Origin: DASUNP01 sp963728545
GTDB taxonomy: Bacteria > Acidobacteriota > Blastocatellia > UBA7656
Assembly: GCA_963728545.1 (NCBI GenBank)
Contig: CAVSKO010000002.1
Coordinates: 4,030,001 to 4,094,000 of the forward strand
DNA: 64,000 bases
Direction: 5' to 3'
The position numbers and the translations under genes were made by a program. Under the pieces are notes generated by a model that saw nothing but the letters and a program-made list of their open reading frames with translations, made no database searches and had not been told where the DNA came from. Of the stretch, positions 17,412 to 25,901 are shown one piece after another (the first letter of the stretch is position 1; each line of letters opens with the position of its first letter).

Positions 17412-20400
17412 TCAGTCCGCTTCGGGCTGACGCGGCTGCGATGACCGTTTTGGCTTGACCGCTCGGCCCGTGCTAATCGGTCGCGGCGCATCCTCTTCAA
17501 TCTCTGCCGTCGGCTCCGCGCTCTTGCCGCCGTCGGCGGCTGCGGGGGCCTGGCGGAGAGCAGTCTCAAGCTCTTCGGCGACTATCTCGCTGCGGCGAAT
17601 CTGCTCCGCTTCGGTCGCCGCGGCTTCAATAGCGGTAGTGGCGCTGGAGTCTACTTTACGATTGCTGCGCTGCCGTACGGCTATCGAATACTCTTCGTTC
17701 GCCGCCGCAAGCTCGCCTATCGAATAAAGCACACGCCCCAGGTCTTGATGAGCTTCGGGGTAGTACCCCGCGCGCTGCTCAATCGCCGTGCGATAGGCTC
17801 TGACAGCCGATTCCGTGTCGCGGCTGCGCACATACGCCTGCCCCATCTGGTAATGAGCTTCCGGATAAATTCCGTTCGACTGTTTGACCGCCGTCTGGTA
17901 GGAATCGATTGCGGAGCTGATGTCGCCCTTCCGCGCAAGCAACATTCCCACGTGATAATGCGCTTCGGGAAAGAGATCTCCTTGCTGCTCGATTGCTTTC
18001 TTCAGCTCTCCCATTGCCTGCGTGTGTTGTCCGGCCCGTATCAGCGCACGGCCCAGTTCATAATAAGCGCGCGGGAATGAGCCGTCGCGCTGTTTTACCG
18101 CCGTGCGAAATTCGGCTATCGCCTGCTCGCTTTGACCCAGATCGTAAAGCACGCGACCCAGATCATAGTGGGCTTCCGGGAAATGGGGATTGGCCGATCT
18201 GTTTTCCTGAACTTTACCTGCTTCAATCTCCAATCCCTTACTTCCGGTCCCTGTCTCTCGTTGAGTAATAGCTGTCTCGAACTCGAGGCGGGCCTCTTCG
18301 AGCGCGCCGCTGTCATAAAGGGCGCGGCCAAGATTGCGGTGCGTCTCGGCGTCGTTGCCGTTGCGCAAGGCGAGCGCGGAGCGAAACTCGCTTATGGCCT
18401 CTTCGAGCTGACCCCGCCCGTAGATTATCAAGCCCAGATCGTGATGAGCGTCGGCTGCCGTATCGCCCTGCGAGATGGCTTGCTTGATCGAATCGGCCGC
18501 GCGGTCCAGATTTCCAAGCCGCGCGAGCGCGTTACCTAGATTGCGATGCGCGTCCGGGAAGTTGCCGCGCTGTTGTGAGATTGCCGTCTCGTAAGCGCGC
18601 ACGGATTCTTCGATCTCGCCGCGCGCATAAAGAGCGTTGCCGAGGTTGTAATGGGCCTCGGCATAACGCCCGCCGCGCTGCTCTATCGCCGTGCGGTAAG
18701 AGTTGATCGCCTCGTCGATCTCCCCAAGATCGTAGAGGGCTACACCCAGGTTGTGCCAGGCGAGCGGGAAGCTCTCGCCCAGTTCATTGGCGGCCCGGCG
18801 CAAGCTCACCACAGACTCTTCAAGCTGGCCCGCTTCGTAAAGCGCTAGGCCCAGGTCGTGCTGGGCCAACGAGAAGTCGGGCCGCTGCTGGATGGCCCCG
18901 CGATAAGAGCTTATAGCTCCGTCCAGATCGCCCATGTCGTAAAGCGCGCGGCCCAGGTCGCGGTGCGCTTCGGCGATTGCCGGATCGATTTTTATAGCAT
19001 CTGTAAGCGCGATGACCGCGCCGTCAAGGTCGCCAAGCTCTCCGAGCGCGCGGCCAAGCATGTGATGCGCCTCAGGGAACTCTTCGCCGCGCTGCTTGAT
19101 GACGGCTTCGCAAGTCTCGACAACCTGAGTCAACTCGCCGTGATCGTACAGCGAGCGCGCAAGGTCGAGATAAGCGATGGGGAAATCCGCCTGCTGCTGG
19201 ATCGCGCGCCGAAGCTCCGCGATCAACTCTTCAAGCTCGCCCGCCTGGTAAAGCGCGACGCCGAGCTTGTGGTGCGCCCAGGGCAATTCATCGTTGAGCT
19301 TAATCGCGCCGCGCAGCTCCGTGATCGCCTCGGTAAGCGCTCCGGTTTCAAGAAGCGCCGCCCCGAGGCTGTAACGGGCGGCCGGAAAATCTTCTTTTTC
19401 CGCCAGCGCCGAGCGATAAGAACCGATAGCGCTATCGAGATCGCCTTTGCGCTGGTAGGCGAGGCCGAGACTGTAATGAGCTTCGGGGTAGGGCGCTTTG
19501 CGAGTCTCTATAGCGCCCGAGTAAGCCTCGATTGCGCTGTTGACTTCGCCCTTGGCGTTGTAAGCGGTCCCGAGCCAGAAATGCGCTTCCGAAAATTCGC
19601 GAGATTGCTCTATGGCTTTGCGCTGCGCGCCTATGGCTTCGTCCAACTGTCCCTTGCTGAAGTAAGCCAGCCCCAGGTCGTGATAGCCTTCCGCGTATTC
19701 GCCTTCGCGCTGGTCTATGGCGGTCCTGAGCGCGGCTATAGAGCCGTCGAGGTCGCCGACTCGATAAAGCGCGCGGCCAAGATTACGGTGCGCGCGCGGG
19801 AACGTGGGTTGTTGCTTTATCGCTTCTCGCAGCTCCGCAACCGATTCGTTCAACCGGCTGAGGTCGAACAACGAAAGCCCCAGGTCGTGATGGGCTTCGG
19901 CGAAATCGCCGCCGCGCTGCTGGATTGCTGTGCGGAAAGCCCCGACAGACTCTTCCGCGTTGCCGCTTCCGTAAAGCGTAGCCCCGAGGTTGTGATAAGC
20001 AGCCGGAAAATGCTCGTTTTGCGAGATCGCCGTCTTGAATGCGTTGATCGCAAGCTCCGGTTTCGCTTCGGCGGCATAGATGCGCCCAAGCTCGTAATGA
20101 GCGTCGGCAAAGCTTCCGCCGCGAAGCTCGATTGCCGCGCTCAGTTCTTCGGTCGCCGCTTCCGAGTCGCCGAGATTGTAAAGCGCAAGCCCCAGGTTGT
20201 AGTGTGCGCGCGGGAATCGCGGGTTCTGTTCCAGGGCTTTTCGATAAGCCAGCACGGCTTCCGAGAGATTACCCTGGCGCGCGAGCGCGACGCCCAGGTT
20301 GTGATAAGCCCAGGGGAAATCGCTGCGCTGTTCGACCGCGCGGCGATATGATTCGATGGCCTCTTTGAGATTGCCTATCCGATAAAGCGCGCGGCCAAGG

Positions 20401-21167
20401 TGATGATGCGCTTCCGGGTAATGCGCTTGTTCTGAGAGCGCGGATCGAAACTCTTTCGTCGCCTCATCCAACCGGCCCAGCCGGTAGAGCGCCTGGCCAA
20501 GCTCGAAGTGCGCCTGCGGAAAGCCCGCGCGCCGCTGAGCGATCGCCGCGCCAAACGCTTCGACCGCGCCCGCGAGATCGCCTTTCTCTAAAAGCACGTG
20601 GCCGAGTTCGAACTGAGTTTCGGGATAGCTGCCGTGGCGCTGGTCTATCGCCTTGCGAAGGGCCGCTGCGGCCTGTTCCAGGTCGCCGCGCCGCGCCAGC
20701 GCAACGCCCAGGTTATGCCATGCCTTTGGGAACTCGCCGTTGCGCTGCTCGATTGCGCTGTTGAAGGCCGAGGCGGCCTCATCGAAATCGCCGCGACGCA
20801 GAAGCGCTATGCCGAGGTTCTGGTAAGCCCAGGGATGATTCCCACTGCGCTGCTCGATGGCCTTGCGGTATGCATCTATGGCTTCGGCGTACTCGCCCCG
20901 GCGCGCGAGCGTAAGCCCGAGGTTGTAATAAGCATCGGGGTTTTCGGGCTGCTGATTTATAGAGGTGCGAAACCCTTCGATGGCTCCGTCAATGTCGCCC
21001 GCGTCCAGAAGCGCACGGGCAAGCTGGTAATAAGCGCGCGGGAAATTACCGCCGCGCATTTCAATAGCCACGCGATAGCTGTTGATCGCTTCGTCGAGCC
21101 AGCCTTTGTTGTAAAAGACAAGCCCTTTCTCTAGATACTGCTGCGCCGTGTTGAGAGAACCGCTCAT
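17412..21167 (-). CDS. Giant TPR protein, 33 tandem units
   Basis: A 1251-residue protein composed almost wholly of tetratricopeptide repeats. I count 33 units of 34-35 residues, most of the form P-x-A-H/Y-x-x-LG-x-ALY-x-x-G-x-L-x-x-A-I-x-x-(Y/F)-R-x-AI-x-Q. Unit 28 carries a ~22-residue insertion (GTGSKGLEIEAGKVQ...). The last ~80 residues are disordered and basic, rich in Ala/Glu then Lys/Arg/Pro. No signal peptide or membrane helix is seen, so it should be a cytoplasmic superhelical scaffold. AGGAG lies 7 nt before the ATG. It is monocistronic, converges on the upstream regulator across the cloverleaf element, and has no assigned partner. Confidence 0.9.
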   Translation of the reverse strand: MSGSLNTAQQYLEKGLVFYNKGWLDEAINSYRVAIEMRGGNFPRAYYQLARALLDAGDIDGAIEGFRTSINQQPENPDAYYNLGLTLARRGEYAEAIDAYRKAIEQRSGNHPWAYQNLGIALLRRGDFDEAASAFNSAIEQRNGEFPKAWHNLGVALARRGDLEQAAAALRKAIDQRHGSYPETQFELGHVLLEKGDLAGAVEAFGAAIAQRRAGFPQAHFELGQALYRLGRLDEATKEFRSALSEQAHYPEAHHHLGRALYRIGNLKEAIESYRRAVEQRSDFPWAYHNLGVALARQGNLSEAVLAYRKALEQNPRFPRAHYNLGLALYNLGDSEAATEELSAAIELRGGSFADAHYELGRIYAAEAKPELAINAFKTAISQNEHFPAAYHNLGATLYGSGNAEESVGAFRTAIQQRGGDFAEAHHDLGLSLFDLSRLNESVAELREAIKQQPTFPRAHRNLGRALYRVGDLDGSIAALRTAIDQREGEYAEGYHDLGLAYFSKGQLDEAIGAQRKAIEQSREFSEAHFWLGTAYNAKGEVNSAIEAYSGAIETRKAPYPEAHYSLGLAYQRKGDLDSAIGSYRSALAEKEDFPAARYSLGAALLETGALTEAITELRGAIKLNDELPWAHHKLGVALYQAGELEELIAELRRAIQQQADFPIAYLDLARSLYDHGELTQVVETCEAVIKQRGEEFPEAHHMLGRALGELGDLDGAVIALTDAIKIDPAIAEAHRDLGRALYDMGDLDGAISSYRGAIQQRPDFSLAQHDLGLALYEAGQLEESVVSLRRAANELGESFPLAWHNLGVALYDLGEIDEAINSYRTAIEQRGGRYAEAHYNLGNALYARGEIEESVRAYETAISQQRGNFPDAHRNLGNALARLGNLDRAADSIKQAISQGDTAADAHHDLGLIIYGRGQLEEAISEFRSALALRNGNDAETHRNLGRALYDSGALEEARLEFETAITQRETGTGSKGLEIEAGKVQENRSANPHFPEAHYDLGRVLYDLGQSEQAIAEFRTAVKQRDGSFPRAYYELGRALIRAGQHTQAMGELKKAIEQQGDLFPEAHYHVGMLLARKGDISSAIDSYQTAVKQSNGIYPEAHYQMGQAYVRSRDTESAVRAYRTAIEQRAGYYPEAHQDLGRVLYSIGELAAANEEYSIAVRQRSNRKVDSSATTAIEAAATEAEQIRRSEIVAEELETALRQAPAAADGGKSAEPTAEIEEDAPRPISTGRAVKPKRSSQPRQPEAD

Positions 21168-21241
21168 GTTGTGTCTCCTGGAAATATTATGACTATCGGG
21201 CGCGTTATGACGCGCGTATTAGCCTAAGCCAGGTGAGGAGA

Positions 21242-21304
21242 GGCTAAGGGCTAGAGTCTAGAGGCCAGGAAAAGATGCTAGTCTCCAGTCTCTAGCCCTT
21301 AGCC
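21242..21304. repeat. Heptad-word hairpin GGCTAAG/GGCTAGA
   Basis: GGCTAAGGGCTAGAG (21242-21256) pairs perfectly with 21290-21304. Both arms extend imperfectly and break into 7-nt words (GCTAAGG GCTAGAG TCTAGAG). It lies upstream of the TPR gene start and downstream of the LysR gene. Confidence 0.75.
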
Positions 21305-21402
21305 CCTAGTCCCTAATACTCGTCACTTGTCGCGATTTTTATCTTGGGCGACAAAAGCATTACGCCATCGATGGTAGAAAGTCAAGAGCTACAGCCCGCC
21401 CC

Positions 21403-22296
<894 letters not shown>

Positions 22297-22372
22297 AACG
22301 CTACCTTATTCTCAGTGGTTAGAAATTCATGATTACTTATAGCATAAAACGGCGCTCATCGCTTAGCGGCCA

Positions 22373-22401
22373 CTGACCGCTGAGCACTGCTTTGTTACAA
22401 T
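22373..22401 (+). promoter_or_regulatory. Promoter for the MFS gene, probably leaderless
   Basis: CTGACC (22373-22378), 17 bp and TACAAT (22396-22401). The expected transcription start falls on or next to the ATG at 22408, and no ribosome-binding site is present. The region would also hold any LysR operator. Confidence 0.45.
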
Positions 22402-22407
22402 CGTAAG

Positions 22408-23764
22408 ATGAGCGATGGAGCGCAGAGTCGAACCGTAGGATATTTCGAGCTTCTACGCGACAACAAAAACTTTAGGCGGCTCTGGACGGGGCAATTCATC
22501 TCGCAGATGGGCGACTGGTTTAACAGCGTCGCCCTTTTCACTTTGATGCTCAGTCTGACGGGGTCGGGCGAAGCTGTCGGGTTCATACTGATACTCAAGC
22601 TGCTTCCGGCTTTCTTCATCGGCCCTCTTGCGGGCGTTGCAGCCGACCGCTTCAACCGCAAGACCGTAATGATCGTGTCGGACGTGGCGCGCGGTCTTTC
22701 TGTGATCGGCTTTCTGTTTGTGAAAACGCCCGACCAGGTCTGGATAGTCTATGCGCTCACTATTATTCAAGTAGTGTTGTCAACCTTCTTTGATCCTGCG
22801 CGTTCCGCCGCTATGCCGAGTATAGTTTCGCGCGACGAGCTTATCCCGGCAAACGCCCTGTCGGGCGCTTCGTGGTCGGCGACGCTGGCTTTAGGCGCGG
22901 CGTTCGGCGGCGTTGTGACCGATGCTTTCGGGCGAGACACGGCTTTTATAATCGATGCGGCGTCGTATTTCATATCAGCCCTGTTCATCTTGTTGGTGCG
23001 CTTCCCTACTTCGGCCAACGGGCGCGCGCAGAAAGCGCAGGATAAATCATCAAGGTTATCTATAGCCGATGCGGTGGGCCTTCGAGAACCTGATAGAAGG
23101 CTGGCGATACCTCAGACGAAATCCGCGCGTGATGGCGGTCCTGCTGGTCAAAAGCGGTTGGGGGCTGGGCGGCGGAGTGCTGTTGCTGCTCACGGTTTTC
23201 GGCAAGCAGATATTTCCGATCGGGCGCGACGGCAGCACCTCGATAGGGCTGCTTTATGCGGCGCGCGGCATAGGGGCGCTCATCGGGCCGGTGATCGCAA
23301 GCTTTCTCACGGGCCACTCGCCACGTGTGATGCGGCGAGTGATAGCAATCGCCTTTTTCATCACGGCAGCTTTTTACCTGGCATTTGCTCACGCGCCTAC
23401 GCTCGCGTTTGCGGCGCTGTTTGCGGTAGGCGCGCACGCGGGCGGCAGCATCCAGTGGGTCTATTCGACCGCGCTTTTGCAGATGAGCGTGCCGGATCGT
23501 TTCTTAGGCCGCGTATTCGCGCTTGAGATGGCGATATTGACGCTCTCGATGTCGCTATCAACTTATTTCACGGGCTGGGGAATAGATCATGCGGGTTTAA
23601 GCCCGCGTCAGATGGCTACGATATTGGGCCTCGCGTTTCTCGTGCCGGGCGTGGTGTGGCTGCTCTTACAACCCTGGCTCGACCTCGGAGACAGGGACGA
23701 AACGCGGGCCGCGCGGGTAGCGGAAGCCGACCCTGTGGCTGAGACATCTTTTCCGCCCGCGTGA
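22408..23764 (+). pseudogene. MFS efflux transporter, +1 frameshift in the middle
   Basis: Inner-membrane transporter of the major facilitator superfamily, drug- or siderophore-exporter type (MFS_3/EntS-like). The first frame (from 22408) has six hydrophobic helices up to about residue 200, including the loop motif GVAADRFNRKTVMIVSD. From about 23065 the sequence is carried one base forward (WAFENLIEGWRYLRRNP...) through the remaining helices to the stop at 23762-23764. Removing one base in GCGGTGGG (23073-23080) makes a single ~450-residue protein. The unshifted frame runs to 23526 as nonsense. It is either inactivated or mis-sequenced. Confidence 0.85.
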
Positions 23765-23797
23765 TTGATTCTCTTGGTGTGCCGCGCGCCAATGCTT

Positions 23798-23827
23798 TTG
23801 CGCGCGGGCTGTGGTTGCGGGTAAAAT
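23798..23827 (+). promoter_or_regulatory. Possible purD promoter
   Basis: TTGCGC (23798-23803), an 18-bp spacer and TAAAAT (23822-23827), ending 9 bp before the purD ATG. A near-leaderless mRNA is implied. Resemblance only. Confidence 0.35.
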
Positions 23828-23836
23828 TGTGAGCTT

Positions 23837-25111
23837 ATGAAAATCCTTGTAATCGGCTCTGGTGGCCGAGAACACGCCATCTGCTGGAAGCTTTCAGAAA
23901 GCCCTTTGACGAGCGCGCTCTACTGCGCGCCGGGCAACGCGGGCATAGCCGAGCGCGCGACCTGCTTTCCTGCTGACGTAAACGATCCGGGCAGCCTTGC
24001 TAACCTTGCCCAGTCTGTCGGGGCCGACCTTACGGTGATAGGGCCGGAAGCGCCGCTCGTAGCAGGCGTAGCCGACGTGTTTCAAATGCGCGGCCTCAGA
24101 CTTGTCGGCCCTTCGGCGACGGCGGCGAAGTTGGAAGGGAGCAAGATTTTCGCCAAGCAGTTCATGGCTCGCCACTCTATCCCGACCGCGCAGTTTACCG
24201 CCTGTCACTCACCCGAATCCGCGCGCGCCGCGATGGGGCTTGAGTACGAGTTGCCGGTCGTCGTCAAAGCCGACGGCCTGGCCGCAGGTAAAGGCGTTCG
24301 CATCGCCCACAATCAAGAAGAGTTTGACGCGGCTATAAACGATTTGATGGTCGAGCGCGTATTCGGCGATGCGGGCGCGCGCATAGTGCTTGAGCAATGT
24401 CTGGTCGGGCGCGAAGCGTCGGTGATGATTTTCACGGACGGGAAGGATTACCGAGTCATACCGGCGGCTCAAGATTACAAACGAGTCAAGGACTACGACA
24501 AGGGGCCGAATACCGGAGGCATGGGTTCGTTTTCAACCCCCGGCTTGATCGACGCCGCGATGCTGGAACGCATCACGCGAGAGATCATCGACCCTACGCT
24601 TGCGGGGATGAATGCGGAAGATAATCCTTTTCGCGGAATTCTCTACACCGGCTTGATGCTCACCGAAAGCGGCCCGAAGGTGATCGAATACAACGCGCGG
24701 CTCGGCGACCCTGAAACTCAAGCGGTGCTTGTACGACTTGAGAGCGATCTGGTGGAAATCTTTAACGCCATCGCAGACGGCTCGATAAGCTCTAGGGATG
24801 TGAGATGGAGCGCGGACTCTTCCGTGTGCGTGGTCGCGGCATCAAACGGCTACCCCGGCCAGTTCGAGAAGGGCAAGCCAATCGCGGGGCTTGACGAAGC
24901 CAAAGCGACGGAAGGCGTCGTCGTGTTTCACGCGGGGACTATGCGCGACGAGCAAGGAAGCTTTCTCACGTCAGGGGGCCGCGTGCTGAATGTTACGGCT
25001 CGCGCCAAAACATTAGATGAAGCGCGCGCGCGCGCTTATGAAGCGATAGGAAAGATCAACTTCGAAGGCATACACTATCGCACGGACATCGCAGGTCACG
25101 CGAAGAGATAA
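23837..25111 (+). CDS. purD: Phosphoribosylamine-glycine ligase
   Basis: Second step of purine synthesis: ATP-dependent joining of glycine to 5-phosphoribosylamine to give GAR. The 424-residue protein has the usual length. It begins with the PurD signature KILVIGSGGREHAICWKL. The ATP-grasp fold shows VVKADGLAAGKGV (about residues 138-150), then the family motif RVKDYDKGPNTGGMGSFS and metal-binding YNARLGDPETQ. All conserved landmarks are present. It stands alone, not in a pur operon. The stop TAA coincides with the left end of MITE-like copy B. Confidence 0.98.
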   Translation: MKILVIGSGGREHAICWKLSESPLTSALYCAPGNAGIAERATCFPADVNDPGSLANLAQSVGADLTVIGPEAPLVAGVADVFQMRGLRLVGPSATAAKLEGSKIFAKQFMARHSIPTAQFTACHSPESARAAMGLEYELPVVVKADGLAAGKGVRIAHNQEEFDAAINDLMVERVFGDAGARIVLEQCLVGREASVMIFTDGKDYRVIPAAQDYKRVKDYDKGPNTGGMGSFSTPGLIDAAMLERITREIIDPTLAGMNAEDNPFRGILYTGLMLTESGPKVIEYNARLGDPETQAVLVRLESDLVEIFNAIADGSISSRDVRWSADSSVCVVAASNGYPGQFEKGKPIAGLDEAKATEGVVVFHAGTMRDEQGSFLTSGGRVLNVTARAKTLDEARARAYEAIGKINFEGIHYRTDIAGHAKR

Positions 25112-25313
25112 GACGATTTGTTTTGGTTTTCACATCAACCTGCGAAGATGCCAAGAAGATTCACCGCCGCAGACACAGAGGACGCATATGGCCGATGATG
25201 TGCTTCGCACGCGGCGGTTGCGCGGAGAACACGCTTTTCTCTGCGCCCGCTCTGTGTCCTCTGTGTCTCTGCGGTGAGATGTTTTTCTAGACCCGTATAC
25301 TCGACTAAACCAC
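25111..25313 (+). mobile_element. MITE-like palindromic element, copy B (divergent, ends approximate)
   Basis: It shares the conserved flanks of copies A and C: AAGAAGATTCACCGC on the left of the stem and GCGGTGAGATG...CCCGTA on the right. The stem is about 24 bp (25162-25185 with 25253-25276). The loop contains the 28-nt motif also present at 61263. TA occurs at both proposed ends (25109-25110 and 25314-25315). Confidence 0.55.
25190..25217 (+). repeat. 28-nt dispersed motif (first copy)
   Basis: The motif starting GGCCGATGATGTGCTTCGCA is the exact reverse complement of 61263-61290. It contains a small hairpin, GTGC-TTC-GCAC. It sits in the loop of MITE copy B. Confidence 0.85.
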
Positions 25314-25340
25314 TATGCACTAAAAGTGCATAGGTTGCGT

Positions 25341-25427
25341 ATCCGCAGGCAAGCTGCGGACTGAAAGTGAATGCGAATGAAATTCGTGAGTTTTAACTCC
25401 ATCCGCACATTCGTGCGGACTGAAAGT
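25341..25427. repeat. Two hairpins with the same 3' tail, 60 bp apart
   Basis: ATCCGCAG-gcaag-CTGCGGACTGAAAGT (25341-25368) and ATCCGCAC-attc-GTGCGGACTGAAAGT (25401-25427). The seventh stem pair changes from G-C to C-G between copies, a compensated change. The tail ACTGAAAGT is identical. There is no gene in this stretch. Confidence 0.75.
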
Positions 25428-25454
25428 AGACTCGAAGAATAAAATTCAATCCGG

Positions 25455-25901
25455 TCAATCGCTTTTTGTGTATATGTCAGGGCAGGTCTTTTCCATAATC
25501 GAGGCAGGTCTTTTCAAATCCTCAAATCCCGATTTGCGGTAAAGCCCGTGGGCGTCCCTTGTGACGAGCATCCATCTTCTCAACCCTTGCAATTCGGGAT
25601 GCGACATCACTGCTTCGATCAGCCATTCGCCCAGCCCTCGACCGCGAAAATCTTCCAGGATGAAAACGTCTGCCAGGTAGGCGAACGTGGCGTAATCGGT
25701 TATGACTCGCGCAAAGCCTATCTGGCGCTCGCCGTGATAAAGCCCGAAGGCTAGCGAATGCTCGATTGATCGCTCGACAATTTTAAGCGGTATCCCTGCG
25801 GCCCAGTAAGAGTTGGTGAGAAAGCCGTGAATGACCGACACGTCCAATAGCGCCTGGTCTGTACTAATCAGATAGCTGTCGCGCCGCCACTCGTTACTCA
25901 T
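25455..25901 (-). CDS. GNAT-family N-acetyltransferase
   Basis: A 148-residue acetyltransferase. The acetyl-CoA site is visible as VFILEDFRGRGLGEWLIEAV (the R/Q-x-x-G-x-G/A loop), with RDAHGLYRKSGFEDL near the C-terminus, typical of the fold. It would move an acetyl group from acetyl-CoA to an unidentified amine or protein. Its ATG overlaps the stop of the upstream kinase gene by 4 bp (25898-25901), so the two are translationally coupled. The acetyl acceptor cannot be told from sequence. Confidence 0.9.
   Translation of the reverse strand: MSNEWRRDSYLISTDQALLDVSVIHGFLTNSYWAAGIPLKIVERSIEHSLAFGLYHGERQIGFARVITDYATFAYLADVFILEDFRGRGLGEWLIEAVMSHPELQGLRRWMLVTRDAHGLYRKSGFEDLKRPASIMEKTCPDIYTKSD

Noticed and set aside
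18858..20351. Long plus-strand frame of 497 codons
   Set aside because: It lies opposite the TPR array; the repeated codon pattern keeps the antisense frame open. No homology or ribosome-binding site.
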